A stretch of DNA of 64,000 nt from an uncultured Eubacterium sp. (GCA_910584245.1 CAJTZF010000007.1:75295-139294), one strand, 5' to 3'. Shown: positions 33,478 through 42,504, counted from the stretch's first letter. Numbers and translations: made by a program. The notes: generated from the letters alone by a model not told the origin.

Positions 33478-36400
33478 ATGAATTTTACACATCTTCATGT
33501 GCATAGTGAATACAGCTTGTTAGATGGTTCCAGTAAGATCGGCGAGCTTATAGCGCGGACAAAGGAACTCGGGATGGACAGCATAGCTATCACCGACCAC
33601 GGTGTGATGTACGGTGTTATCGACTTTTACCGGGCGGCGAAGGACGCTGGAGTCCGGCCAATTATCGGGTGCGAGGTATACGTCGCACCCGGCTCCCGTT
33701 TTGACCGTGAGAGCAGTCAGGGAGAGGAGCGTTATAATCATTTAGTATTGCTGGCGGAAAACGACACCGGATACAAAAATCTGATGAAAATAGTATCCAA
33801 AGGCTTTACCGAGGGATTTTATTATAAGCCCCGCGTAGATTATGAGGTGCTGCGAAGCTGCCACGAGGGGATTATTGCGCTGAGCGCTTGTCTTGCCGGG
33901 GCTGTTCCGGCAAAGCTCATAAAGGGATCCTACGAGGAGGCAAAAGAAGAGGCATTAAAATTACAAGGTATTTTTGGAAAAGGGAACTTTTTTCTGGAGC
34001 TTCAGGATCATGGGCTGTCTCCGCAGCAGACTGTGAACCAGGGGCTTCTTCGAATGCACGAGGATACGGGAATTGAGCTTGTGGCTACGAACGATGTACA
34101 CTACATTTATGACACGGACGTTGAAGCGCATGACATTTTACTTTGTATCCAGACAGGGAAGAAGGTCAGCGATGAAAACCGCATGAGGTATGAGGGCGGG
34201 CAGTATTTTCTGAAATCGCCGGAGCAGATGGCGGAATTGTTTCCGTATGCGCGTGAGGCGCTTGAGAATACTTATAAAATCGGGCAGAGGTGCAACGTAG
34301 AGATTGAATTTGGAAATTATAAGCTGCCAAAATTTGATGTGCCGGAGGGGTACACGGCGGAAGAGTATCTCAGAAAGCTGTGTTCAGACGGGCTTGAAAA
34401 GAGATACCGGGATTCTGAATACGACCAGGATATGCTTCACAGGCGTTTGGAGTATGAACTTGATACGATCGTGAGCATGGGTTTTGTGGATTATTTCCTT
34501 ATTGTGTGGGATTTTATTAAATATGCGAAGGACCACGATATTCCTGTGGGCCCGGGGAGGGGATCGGGAGCGGGAAGCATTGTGGCATATGTGCTTGAAA
34601 TCACGGATGTAATTGATCCTATTAAGTATAATTTGATTTTTGAGCGTTTTTTAAACCCAGAGCGTGTGACGATGCCTGATATTGATATCGACTTTTGTGT
34701 GGAGCGGCGCCAGGAGGTCATTGACTATGTGACTGAAAAATATGGAAGGGACCGTGTGGTACAGATTGTTACGTTCGGAACGATGGCGGCCCGCATGGCG
34801 ATCCGGGATGTGGGGCGCGCGCTTGATCTGCCGTATGCGTTCGTCGACAGTGTGGCAAAAGCGGTGCCGATGGAGCTTGGCATCACAATCGGCAAGGCGT
34901 TGGATATGAACCCTGAGCTGAAGAGCATGTATGAGGGGGATGAGAGTGTCAAGAAGCTGATTGATATGTCGCTGCGTCTGGAAGGACTTCCCAGGCACAC
35001 ATCCATTCATGCGGCGGGCGTCGTCATCAGTCCGGAGGAGGTGGATCACTTCGTTCCGGTATCACGGGCGGCAGATGGGACGATTACAACGCAGTATACG
35101 ATGGTTACGCTGGAAGAGTTAGGCTTGTTGAAAATGGATTTCCTGGGCCTTCGGAACCTCACAGTCATTAAGCATGCCGTAGAGGGGATCTTAAATTTAG
35201 AGGATATCAGCTATGAGGACAAGCATGTATATGAGATGATTTCAGCCGGAAAGACGGAAGGTGTGTTCCAGTTGGAAAGCGCGGGCATGACAAGCTTTAT
35301 GAAGGAGCTGAAGCCGGAGTGCATTGAGGATATTATCGCGGGCATCGCCTTGTACCGGCCGGGGCCGATGGATTTTATTCCGAAATATATAGCGGGTAAA
35401 AATGACAAAAATAATATCGTCTACGATTGCCCGGAACTGGAGCCAATTCTTTCCCCGACCTACGGGTGCATCGTTTACCAGGAACAGGTGATGCAGATCG
35501 TGCGGGAGCTCGCCGGATATAGTTTTGGGCGCAGTGATCTCGTGCGGAGGGCCATGTCGAAAAAAAAGACATCGGTGATGGAAAAGGAAAAGAATAATTT
35601 TATATACGGCAATGAGGAAGAAGGGGTCGAGGGATGTATTAAGCGCGGCATACCAGAGGCGGTCGCCCGCAAAATATTTGACGAGATGATTGATTTCGCT
35701 AAATATGCTTTTAATAAATCTCATGCGGCTGCCTACGCAGTGCTGGCTTATCAGACGGCCTATTTGAAATATTATTATCCAAAGGAATTTATGGCGGCGC
35801 TGCTCACGTCCGTTATGGAAAACACCGGGAAGATTACCGAATATACGATGACTTGCCGGCAGATGGGGATAGCAATCCTGCCGCCGGATATTAATGGAGG
35901 AGAGGCGAAATTTACACCGGCTGAGGATGGCATCAAGTACGGGCTGGCAGCGATTAAGAGCGTTGGACGGCCGGTGATTGAGGAGATCGTGGCGGAGCGC
36001 AGGGAAGGCGGCGCCTTTACATCCCTGAAGGATTTGTGTGCGAGACTTTCCGGAAGGGCCGTCAATAAACGGGCGCTTGAAAGTCTGATCAAAGCGGGGG
36101 CGCTCGACTGTCTTGATGGAACACGCAAACAAAAGATGAGCGCGTATGCGGGTATTTTGGCTGGAATCAGCCAGGAAAAGAAGGCGGCGGTGGCCGGCCA
36201 GATGACATTGTTTGATTTTGCGGGCGAGGAGGCCAGGGAGGAGCTGGAGGAGAAGCTCCCTGACGTGGGTGAGTACGACAAGGAAATGATACTCAGTTTC
36301 GAAAAGGAGGTGCTCGGTGTTTACATCAGCGGCCATCCTCTGGAGGAATATATCCCGGTTATGAAACAGAGCATCACGAGAACGACAACGGATTTTGCGG

Positions 36401-36942
36401 TGGCAGAGGGCGAAAAAGCGTCGGTTGTCCGAGACAATGAAGTAGTGGTGATCGGCGGTATGATAGTAGATAAAACAGTGAAGGTGACCCGGACAAACAG
36501 CATGATGGCGTTTATTACGCTGGAAGATCTCGTGGGAACAGTGGAAGTAATTGTCTTTCCGAAAGACTATGAGAATTACCGCAGTTATCTGGAGGAGGAC
36601 CGCAAGGTATTTATAAAGGGGCGCGTGACGGTAGAGGAGGACAAGCCGGCGAAGCTGATTTGCCAGAAGATCGTTCCCTTTGACGATGTTCCTAAGCAGC
36701 TATGGATCCAGTGCCAGACGAAAACGGAGTACAGGGAAAAAGAAAGCGCATTATTTGATATATTGGGAAAATACGATGGCCAACATACCGTGCTTATATA
36801 TTTGGCGAAAGAGAGGGCGAAAAAACAGCTGCCAAACAGCCGGATGACAGATGTGCGCCCGGAGCTGTTACAGGAGCTTTATCTGTTATTTGGAGAGGAA
36901 AATATAAAAGTAGTGCAAATGAGTATTGAAAAATTCTTATAA
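33478..36942 (+). CDS. dnaE: DNA polymerase III alpha subunit, DnaE type
   Basis: 1154 aa. The N-terminal PHP domain starts THLHVHSEYSLLDG and has ITDHGVMYGV. The polymerase core has GPGRGSGAGS and PDIDIDFC, with catalytic Asp401 and Asp403 plus Asp405. The finger/beta-binding part has FNKSHAAAYAVLAYQTAYLKYYYP. A helix-hairpin-helix and an OB-fold (VVIGGMIVDKTVKVT) lie at the end. It is DnaE-like (no 3'-5' exonuclease insertion as in PolC). In Clostridia it works with PolC, probably extending primers. Confidence 0.96.
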   Translation: MNFTHLHVHSEYSLLDGSSKIGELIARTKELGMDSIAITDHGVMYGVIDFYRAAKDAGVRPIIGCEVYVAPGSRFDRESSQGEERYNHLVLLAENDTGYKNLMKIVSKGFTEGFYYKPRVDYEVLRSCHEGIIALSACLAGAVPAKLIKGSYEEAKEEALKLQGIFGKGNFFLELQDHGLSPQQTVNQGLLRMHEDTGIELVATNDVHYIYDTDVEAHDILLCIQTGKKVSDENRMRYEGGQYFLKSPEQMAELFPYAREALENTYKIGQRCNVEIEFGNYKLPKFDVPEGYTAEEYLRKLCSDGLEKRYRDSEYDQDMLHRRLEYELDTIVSMGFVDYFLIVWDFIKYAKDHDIPVGPGRGSGAGSIVAYVLEITDVIDPIKYNLIFERFLNPERVTMPDIDIDFCVERRQEVIDYVTEKYGRDRVVQIVTFGTMAARMAIRDVGRALDLPYAFVDSVAKAVPMELGITIGKALDMNPELKSMYEGDESVKKLIDMSLRLEGLPRHTSIHAAGVVISPEEVDHFVPVSRAADGTITTQYTMVTLEELGLLKMDFLGLRNLTVIKHAVEGILNLEDISYEDKHVYEMISAGKTEGVFQLESAGMTSFMKELKPECIEDIIAGIALYRPGPMDFIPKYIAGKNDKNNIVYDCPELEPILSPTYGCIVYQEQVMQIVRELAGYSFGRSDLVRRAMSKKKTSVMEKEKNNFIYGNEEEGVEGCIKRGIPEAVARKIFDEMIDFAKYAFNKSHAAAYAVLAYQTAYLKYYYPKEFMAALLTSVMENTGKITEYTMTCRQMGIAILPPDINGGEAKFTPAEDGIKYGLAAIKSVGRPVIEEIVAERREGGAFTSLKDLCARLSGRAVNKRALESLIKAGALDCLDGTRKQKMSAYAGILAGISQEKKAAVAGQMTLFDFAGEEAREELEEKLPDVGEYDKEMILSFEKEVLGVYISGHPLEEYIPVMKQSITRTTTDFAVAEGEKASVVRDNEVVVIGGMIVDKTVKVTRTNSMMAFITLEDLVGTVEVIVFPKDYENYRSYLEEDRKVFIKGRVTVEEDKPAKLICQKIVPFDDVPKQLWIQCQTKTEYREKESALFDILGKYDGQHTVLIYLAKERAKKQLPNSRMTDVRPELLQELYLLFGEENIKVVQMSIEKFL

Positions 36943-36954
36943 ATGTCGTACAAT
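36926..36954 (+). promoter_or_regulatory. Promoter of pfkA
   Basis: TTGAAA (36926-36931) in the last codons of dnaE, 17-bp spacer, TACAAT (36949-36954). Confidence 0.7.
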
Positions 36955-37006
36955 AAATTTAGTGCGGTTTTATGAGAACGCGTAACACTTCGGAATGGAG
37001 GGAATG

Positions 37007-37984
37007 ATGGAAGTGAGAGAAATAAAAACGATCGGAGTCCTGACAAGCGGCGGGGATGCACCGGGAATGAATGCTGCGATACGTGCGGTGGTGCGGTCCG
37101 GTATTTCGAGTGGCTTAAACGTGGTGGGAATTCGCCGTGGATATATGGGACTTTTAGAGGAAGATATTATTGATATGGGTACGATGAGTGTTTCGGACAT
37201 CGTGCAAAAGGGCGGTACGATTCTTTATACGTCCCGCTGCATGGAGATGACGACGCCGGAAGGACAGAAAAAGGCGGCGGACATTTGCCGCAAGCATGGT
37301 ATTGACGGTATCGTGGTAATTGGCGGGGACGGTTCTTTCCGTGGGGCGCAGAAGCTCTCAGCTAATGGTATTAATACGATTGGCGTTCCGGGTACGATTG
37401 ACCTGGATATTTCCTGTACGGAATATACAATTGGTTTTGATACGGCGTGCAATACCGCTATGGAGGCGATTGACAAGATCCGGGATACGTCGGCTTCCCA
37501 TGAGAGATGCAGCATTATTGAAGTTATGGGTCGTACGGCCGGGCATATCGCGCTCTGGTGTGGAATTAGCAACGGTTCGGAGTATGTGCTGATTCCGGAG
37601 AGATATGACAACGATGAACAGAAAATTATAGAGAAAATCTGTGCTAAGAGAAGGATCGGTAAAAAGCATCATATCATCGTCAATGCGGAGGGGATTGGTG
37701 ATTCGTACGGGATGGCGGAGAGAATTGAGAAAGCTACCGGTATCGAAACCCGCGCCACAGTCATCGGCCATATCCAGCGTGGCGGAAACCCGACGTGCCG
37801 TGACCGCGTATATGCTTCCGCAATGGGCGCAAAAGCAGTAGACCTTCTTCTGGAGGGAAAGACGAACCGGGTAGTGGCTTACCGTGAAGGACATTTTTGT
37901 GATCTGGATATCGACGATGCGTTGAATATGACGAAAGATATCGACGAGCATTTGTTCAGCATGACAAAGAGACTTTCGAGATAA
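37007..37984 (+). CDS. pfkA: 6-phosphofructokinase (ATP type)
   Basis: 325 aa. LTSGGDAPGMNAAIRAVVR, GGDGSFRGA (the Gly that favours ATP over PPi), PGTIDLDI (catalytic Asp, with Leu where E. coli has Asn) and IEVMGRTAGHIAL are present. It phosphorylates fructose-6-phosphate to fructose-1,6-bisphosphate, itself the signal that stimulates HprK kinase activity. The start at ATG 37007 is chosen from three ATGs close to GGAGGG; the exact start is uncertain by a few codons. Confidence 0.95.
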   Translation: MEVREIKTIGVLTSGGDAPGMNAAIRAVVRSGISSGLNVVGIRRGYMGLLEEDIIDMGTMSVSDIVQKGGTILYTSRCMEMTTPEGQKKAADICRKHGIDGIVVIGGDGSFRGAQKLSANGINTIGVPGTIDLDISCTEYTIGFDTACNTAMEAIDKIRDTSASHERCSIIEVMGRTAGHIALWCGISNGSEYVLIPERYDNDEQKIIEKICAKRRIGKKHHIIVNAEGIGDSYGMAERIEKATGIETRATVIGHIQRGGNPTCRDRVYASAMGAKAVDLLLEGKTNRVVAYREGHFCDLDIDDALNMTKDIDEHLFSMTKRLSR

Positions 37985-38002
37985 TATTTATGTGCTATTT
38001 AC

Positions 38003-38046
38003 AAACGAGTGGGGATTCTTTATACTAAGAAATCCCCACTCGTTCC
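38003..38046. terminator. Bidirectional terminator between pfkA and the acidic-tail gene
   Basis: AACGAGTGGGGATT pairs with AATCCCCACTCGTT, about 14 bp of near-perfect stem. T-rich sequence follows mainly on the minus side. Confidence 0.75.
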
Positions 38047-38056
38047 ATGTTTGTTA

Positions 38057-38341
38057 TTATTCGTCTGTTGAAGAATCTTGAGCGGACATATGATCTTCCT
38101 GTGGTTCTTCGGATGCTGCTTCAGCCGGGTCCGATTCGCCGGGTTCTTTATCAGGAACATTTATTGTCACATAATCTCTATTTTCTGAGTCATCTTCATC
38201 TTTGAGGTCGTTGTCGAAATCATCATCATCAAAATCCTCTAGATAATCCTTCATCAGAACATTTTTTAGGAAGTACATGATTCCTCCGATGGCGGCGATT
38301 GTAGCGCCCAGCCCTAGAAGAAATTTAAATAATTTTTTCAT
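38057..38341 (-). CDS. Small single-TM protein with acidic tail, function unknown
   Basis: 94 aa from ATG 38341, eight bases after AAGGA. Residues 3-25 form one hydrophobic, Gly-rich segment (LFKFLLGLGATIAAIGGIMYF). The rest is highly acidic (DFDDDDFDNDLKDEDD, then Glu/Pro/Ser-rich). It is not recognised as a known family beyond a general YtxH-like look. It may sit at the membrane with an acidic cytoplasmic tail. It is convergent with pfkA. Confidence 0.65.
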   Translation of the reverse strand: MKKLFKFLLGLGATIAAIGGIMYFLKNVLMKDYLEDFDDDDFDNDLKDEDDSENRDYVTINVPDKEPGESDPAEAASEEPQEDHMSAQDSSTDE

Positions 38342-38490
38342 ATTCATCGTCCTTTCTGTCCGTATGTTTATTATGACATACATAGATTATTATATTCATA
38401 TTTTAGGGTAAAAATCTCAAAAAGTAAAGAGTTTTATACAATTCTAATAATATTGTTTTTAAAATATTTCAAATTTCGTGAAATTTTATG

Positions 38491-38519
38491 TTGTAATGTT
38501 CCGCTAATTGGTGTAAGAT
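38491..38519 (+). promoter_or_regulatory. Promoter of the DUF6465-like gene
   Basis: TTGTAA (38491-38496), 17-bp spacer, TAAGAT (38514-38519). The region 38342-38569 between the divergent genes is very AT-rich and otherwise shows only a weak TTTC/GAAA inverted repeat. Confidence 0.55.
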
Positions 38520-38569
38520 TGTTACTGTAAGAAATAATTTATTTTATTAGTTTTGGAGGATTCTTTATT

Positions 38570-39004
38570 ATGACGGAAGCAAACAAAAAGACGAGTGATG
38601 CGGTGAGTACAAAAAATACATCTAAGACAGTGACCGAAAAAATCGATTCAACAGCTGCACCGTCCGAAAAGACAGAGGTAAAACAGGAGACGAATAAGGT
38701 AGAGACAGTGAAAGCGTCTACAAAGAAGAAAGCACAGACAAAACGTAGCCCGAAAAAAGGCGCAAAGAGAGGACCCAAACCGGTATCGGAAAGAACGGTG
38801 GAACTTCAGGTACAGTTCGGAGGCAAAGAAGATGTTACTTATACGAGTTTAGTTAATAACGTAAAAGAGTGGTGGAAAGAGCAGGGCAAGAGAGAGACGT
38901 CATTGAAATCCATCAATATCTATCTTAAACCAGAAGATTTCATGGCTTACTGTGTTATTAATGACAAGATTGAATACAACATCGACTTGAGCGACTGGAA
39001 CTAA
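38570..39004 (+). CDS. DUF6465-like small protein
   Basis: 144 aa. Residues 1-70 are Lys/Thr/Glu-rich and low-complexity, ending in a very basic stretch (TKRSPKKGAKRGPKP). Residues 76-144 form a compact domain (ELQVQFGGKEDVTYTSLVNNVKEWW, SINIYLKPEDFMAYCVINDK), as seen in the Lachnospiraceae family I know as DUF6465. The basic stretch suggests nucleic-acid contact, but this is inference. It has a GGAGG RBS, its own promoter and terminator, so is monocistronic. Confidence 0.7.
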   Translation: MTEANKKTSDAVSTKNTSKTVTEKIDSTAAPSEKTEVKQETNKVETVKASTKKKAQTKRSPKKGAKRGPKPVSERTVELQVQFGGKEDVTYTSLVNNVKEWWKEQGKRETSLKSINIYLKPEDFMAYCVINDKIEYNIDLSDWN

Positions 39005-39024
39005 TGGATTACGATAGATGGAAG

Positions 39025-39048
39025 GGACTGCCTTGCGGCAGTCTTTTC
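39025..39048 (+). terminator. Terminator after the DUF6465-like gene
   Basis: GACTGCC (39026-39032), loop TTGC, GGCAGTC (39037-39043), then TTTT. Confidence 0.85.
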
Positions 39049-39133
39049 TATTGTAAAATACGATAATAGGATGTTGGGGCAGGAGATATTTTTACCCTGG
39101 TATCATTTGGGCGGTTTTGTGTTTTCGCACTGC

Positions 39134-39161
39134 TTGGCACAAGATTGCTTTACGATATAGG
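39134..39161 (+). promoter_or_regulatory. Probable promoter of hydG
   Basis: TTGGCA (39134-39139), 16-bp spacer, TATAGG (39156-39161). The leader would be very short, about 15-18 bases before the ATG at 39184. Confidence 0.45.
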
Positions 39162-39183
39162 CGGTGCAGAAAAGAGGAGTAGT

Positions 39184-40602
39184 ATGTATGATCCAAAATC
39201 TAGTGTGGCGACGGAATTTATAGAGGATGGTGAGATCGTTGCATCTTTAAAATTTGCCAGTGACAATAAGAGAAATAAGCAGTTGATCGGGGAGATTCTT
39301 CGAAAGGCAAAAGAGATGAAGGGAATCTCACACCGCGAGGCGGCCGTTCTTCTCGAGTGTGAGCTTGAGGAAGAAAACCGGGAAATTGAGAAGCTGGCAA
39401 AAGAAATTAAACAGCGTTTTTATGGAAACCGCATCGTAATGTTTGCTCCGCTGTACCTGTCAAATTATTGTGTCAATGGTTGTACCTATTGTCCCTACCA
39501 CCACTGCAATGAGCATATCAGGCGCAAGAAGCTGACGCAGGAGGAAATACGGCAGGAAGTGATTGCACTCCAGGATATGGGGCACAAGAGGCTTGCGATT
39601 GAGGCGGGGGAAGACCCGGTGAATAATCCGCTGGAATACATTCTTGAAAGCATTGGGACAATTTATGGCATTAAGCATAAGAATGGAGCGATCCGCCGTG
39701 TGAACGTCAATATCGCAGCTACGACGGTGGAAAATTACCGCAGGCTGCATGATGCGGGGATTGGTACGTACATTCTATTCCAGGAGACGTATAATAAAGA
39801 GAGTTATGAAGAGCTGCACCCGACCGGGCCCAAGCACGATTACGCGTATCATACGGAAGCAATGGACCGTGCGATGGACGGCGGTATTGATGACGTCGGA
39901 CTCGGTGTGTTGTTCGGACTGAATATGTACCGCTACGAGTTGGTAGGCATTATTATGCACGCCGAACACCTTGAGGCAAAGTATGGGGTCGGGCCGCATA
40001 CGATCAGCGTACCGCGCATCTGTCCCGCAGATGATATTGATCCGGGCCATTTTTCCAATGCGATCTCGGATGAAATTTTCGAAAAAATAGTTGCGGTTAT
40101 ACGGATTGCCGTTCCTTATACGGGAATGATTGTGTCGACCAGGGAGTCCAAGGAGACGAGAAGAAAAGTTCTCGATCTCGGTATTTCCCAGATCAGCGGC
40201 GGCTCCAGAACGAGTGTGGGCGGGTATGTCGAGGAGGAGACAGTCGAGGAAAACTCCGCACAGTTTGACGTGAGCGACCGCCGGACGCTGGATGAGGTGG
40301 TGAACTGGCTGCTGACACTCGGCTATATTCCGAGCTTTTGTACGGCCTGCTACCGGGAGGGAAGAACAGGCGACCGGTTTATGAAGCTATTGAAATCAGG
40401 CCAGATCGTCAACTGCTGCCAGCCGAATGCGTTGATGACGCTCAAGGAATATCTGGAGGATTACGCCTCGGAAGATACGAAAAAGAAGGGCGAAGAGGTG
40501 ATTCGAAAGGAATTGGAAGTGATTACGAATCCCGTTGTGAGGGAGAAGGCAGCGCAGTATATAGAAAATATCCATGAAGGAAAACGGGATTTTAGATTTT
40601 AG
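39184..40602 (+). CDS. hydG: [FeFe]-hydrogenase H-cluster maturase HydG (radical SAM)
   Basis: 472 aa from ATG 39184, after GAGG. The radical-SAM cluster motif is C96-x3-C100-x2-C103 (YCVNGCTYCPY). The C-terminal auxiliary cluster CX2CX22C is exactly C386, C389 and C412 (FCTACYREGRTGDRF...NCC). SISGGSRTSVGGY-like SQISGGSRTSVGGY is also diagnostic. It cleaves tyrosine to supply CO and cyanide as an Fe(CO)2CN synthon for the H-cluster. hydE, hydF and the hydrogenase are not beside it. The related ThiH lacks the second Cys motif. Confidence 0.93.
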   Translation: MYDPKSSVATEFIEDGEIVASLKFASDNKRNKQLIGEILRKAKEMKGISHREAAVLLECELEEENREIEKLAKEIKQRFYGNRIVMFAPLYLSNYCVNGCTYCPYHHCNEHIRRKKLTQEEIRQEVIALQDMGHKRLAIEAGEDPVNNPLEYILESIGTIYGIKHKNGAIRRVNVNIAATTVENYRRLHDAGIGTYILFQETYNKESYEELHPTGPKHDYAYHTEAMDRAMDGGIDDVGLGVLFGLNMYRYELVGIIMHAEHLEAKYGVGPHTISVPRICPADDIDPGHFSNAISDEIFEKIVAVIRIAVPYTGMIVSTRESKETRRKVLDLGISQISGGSRTSVGGYVEEETVEENSAQFDVSDRRTLDEVVNWLLTLGYIPSFCTACYREGRTGDRFMKLLKSGQIVNCCQPNALMTLKEYLEDYASEDTKKKGEEVIRKELEVITNPVVREKAAQYIENIHEGKRDFRF

Positions 40603-40612
40603 ATTGTATAGC

Positions 40613-40668
40613 AAAAGGGCCTTTAGGCGGGGATGCCGTGCGCATCCCTGCGGAAATAGCCCTTTTTT
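40613..40668. terminator. Terminator between hydG and the KDPG aldolase gene
   Basis: AAAAGGGC (40613-40620) pairs with GCCCTTTT (40659-40666), enclosing a second stem GGGATG/CATCCC, and ends in T6. The outer arms give T-runs on both strands. Confidence 0.8.
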
Positions 40669-40679
40669 GAGGTTGTGGA

Positions 40680-41648
40680 TCAATTTGCATTCTGTGTCAG
40701 ATGCACGGCAAAACCGCCAAATTCCCCTTTTATGTATATAAATTTCAGAGCGCCTTTATCCGTGTAGGCGGCGGTATCCATATCAAATTCTACCCCCCGT
40801 GCTTGCAGATGAAATACAGCCCGGTCCACGGAATTGCACCCGACGGCGATATGCCCCATCGTTCCGCGGCCTTGTGACTTCATGACTTCGACGCCCTCGC
40901 CGCAGAAATAGGAAACGTCGGTTTCTCTTTTATCAAAACCAAACATAGAGGAAAATGCCTTTGCTGTATTTTCCGCAGCTGCCTTATCGGCGGAGTTGAT
41001 CCCGATGTGTTTGATGCGGAAGCCGAGCATGTTGTTTACAGCCTCTTTTGTGAGGGCTGTGATTTCGTCAAATTTGCCGGCGTCTACGAGAGCGCCGCTT
41101 ACCATCCAGCTTCCGCCGCAGGCGATAATGCGGTCATACGCCAGATAATCATTTAAGTTATTGGCATTGATCCCTCCGGTAGGCATGAATTTCATATTTA
41201 CATAGGGGGCGGCCATTGATTTTATAAGTTTCAACCCTCCGATCGCTTCAGCCGGAAATATTTTCACGACGTCCAGTCCGAGTGAAAGGGCCTGTTCGAT
41301 GTCGCTTGGATTTGCACAGCCGGGCGTTACGGGAATATTTTTGTCCACGCAGTATTTTACGACTTCAGGGTTTAGTCCGGGGCTGACGATAAATTTTGCA
41401 CCGGCTCCGACCGCGCGGTCTACCTGGTCAACGGTAAGAACCGTTCCTGCACCGATAAACATATGGGGAAATTCTTTCGACATAATACGGATGGCTTCCT
41501 CCGCACAATCGGTACGAAATGTGACTTCTGCGCAAGGGAGGCCGCCGTCACATAGGGCTTTTGCCAGTGGCCGCGCATCTTCTATATGATTGAGGGCGAC
41601 GACAGGCACGATGCCAATTTGCGATAATTTAGTCAGAGTGTCATTCAT
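40680..41648 (-). CDS. eda: KDPG/KHG aldolase fused to a VOC (glyoxalase-like) domain
   Basis: 322 aa from ATG 41648, eight bases after AAGGA. Residues 1-about 205 are a class I KDPG aldolase with CAEVTFRT (Glu41), VTPGCANPSD and the Schiff-base Lys129 in VVKIFPAEA. Residues about 210-322 form a VOC fold (RIKHIGINSADKAAAENTAKAF, GHIAVGCNSVDRAVFHLQARG, FGGFAVHLTQ). The aldolase splits KDPG to pyruvate and glyceraldehyde-3-phosphate, the last step of glucuronate breakdown begun by uxaC. The VOC part may bind metal or substrate; its role is not known. Confidence 0.9.
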   Translation of the reverse strand: MNDTLTKLSQIGIVPVVALNHIEDARPLAKALCDGGLPCAEVTFRTDCAEEAIRIMSKEFPHMFIGAGTVLTVDQVDRAVGAGAKFIVSPGLNPEVVKYCVDKNIPVTPGCANPSDIEQALSLGLDVVKIFPAEAIGGLKLIKSMAAPYVNMKFMPTGGINANNLNDYLAYDRIIACGGSWMVSGALVDAGKFDEITALTKEAVNNMLGFRIKHIGINSADKAAAENTAKAFSSMFGFDKRETDVSYFCGEGVEVMKSQGRGTMGHIAVGCNSVDRAVFHLQARGVEFDMDTAAYTDKGALKFIYIKGEFGGFAVHLTQNAN

Positions 41649-41679
41649 ATTTGATATCCTTCTTTCCATTTTTCTTTTA

Positions 41680-41708
41680 ATTATACTTGATTTTGATGAC
41701 AAGCACAA
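41680..41708 (-). promoter_or_regulatory. Promoter of the eda-VOC gene
   Basis: On the minus strand TTGTGC (41703-41708), a 17-bp spacer and TATAAT (41680-41685). Confidence 0.7.
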
Positions 41709-41712
41709 CTGT

Positions 41713-41740
41713 TTGTGGTAAAATTACAAATGAATAAAAT
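41713..41740 (+). promoter_or_regulatory. Probable promoter of the 42-kb small genes
   Basis: TTGTGG (41713-41718), 16-bp spacer, TAAAAT (41735-41740). It is divergent from the eda promoter with four bases between the -35 boxes. Confidence 0.5.
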
Positions 41741-41770
41741 TGGATATAAAAGAAATAGAGGTGTATGTCA

Positions 41771-42220
41771 ATGCTGCAGGATATTTATTACTCAAGAAAG
41801 TCAAACAAAGCAGTTCAGGTAATATCGCAGTGCCAGATCATTCCAGAGGGGACGGATGCCATTTGCTTCCAGGAGTTGACGGGGGAGTTTGGAGTGTTTG
41901 TTGTCGGGAAGGAGCTGTTTTTTCAAAACTACCATAAGCAGGGAAAAGGGATGGACTTGACCGACCGTGGGCGGGAGAATACACGGACACGGGAAGAAAA
42001 AGAAGAGTACGACAGCGATATATCAGGGATTCTTCGGTTTCTGGATGCAGATACATACAAGGAAAAGATGAAAGTACTAGAGGGAATGAAGGATAAGCTC
42101 GATGACCGGCTGCTGAACAATATGGCGGTAAGCCTGGATTTGACAATTGACGACGGGGTGGACGGTTACAGTTTTTTAATGTCGGAGTTGAAAATACGAA
42201 GCAGATTTGAGGGAAGATAA
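41771..42220 (+). CDS. Conserved small protein, function unknown
   Basis: 149 aa from ATG 41771; the ATG at 41765 is too close to GAGGTG. It is soluble and acidic, starting MLQDIYYSRKSNKAVQVIS. The centre is charged and likely flexible (DRGRENTRTREEKEEYD). The C-terminal helical half has LDADTYKEKMKVLEGMKDKLDDRLLNNMAVSLDL. No recognisable catalytic motif, signal peptide or TM was seen. It precedes another small gene and the aminopeptidase on the same strand; no functional link can be named. Confidence 0.6.
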   Translation: MLQDIYYSRKSNKAVQVISQCQIIPEGTDAICFQELTGEFGVFVVGKELFFQNYHKQGKGMDLTDRGRENTRTREEKEEYDSDISGILRFLDADTYKEKMKVLEGMKDKLDDRLLNNMAVSLDLTIDDGVDGYSFLMSELKIRSRFEGR

Positions 42221-42273
42221 CAGATTGTGCCGGACGCAGGACGGACAGGGATTATGGGAAAGAAGGGATAACA

Positions 42274-42504
42274 TTGCGGCAGATGGAGTTTAAAATGGAG
42301 CGGGAAGGACTGGTGAAGCCGGGCCAGACGGTCCAGGTCGCCGAGGGTTTGCTGCCGAGCGCCTGCTATTACACGATCGTGCCGGCGGTAGCGATGTCTG
42401 GGAATATTTCATTTTCCGACCGTCTTAAAAGCCGGGAGGGCGTCGTTACGGATGTCGTGCAGAACGATAAAGGTTTTTACGTCGTTGTGGAATTTGATGA
42501 ATAG
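42274..42504 (+). CDS. Small conserved protein of unknown function
   Basis: 76 aa if started at TTG 42274, six bases after AAGGG; ATG 42283 is the alternative. Sequence blocks are FKMEREGLVKPGQTVQVAEG and SGNISFSDRLKSREGVVTDVV, ending in a beta strand FYVVVEFDE. The composition suggests a small beta-barrel (SH3-like), by eye only. It is placed 55 bases before aminopeptidase apeB. Confidence 0.6.
   Translation: MRQMEFKMEREGLVKPGQTVQVAEGLLPSACYYTIVPAVAMSGNISFSDRLKSREGVVTDVVQNDKGFYVVVEFDE

Noticed and set aside
35242..36336. 364-codon open frame opposite dnaE
   Set aside because: Shadow of a certain gene; no RBS, no domain pattern.
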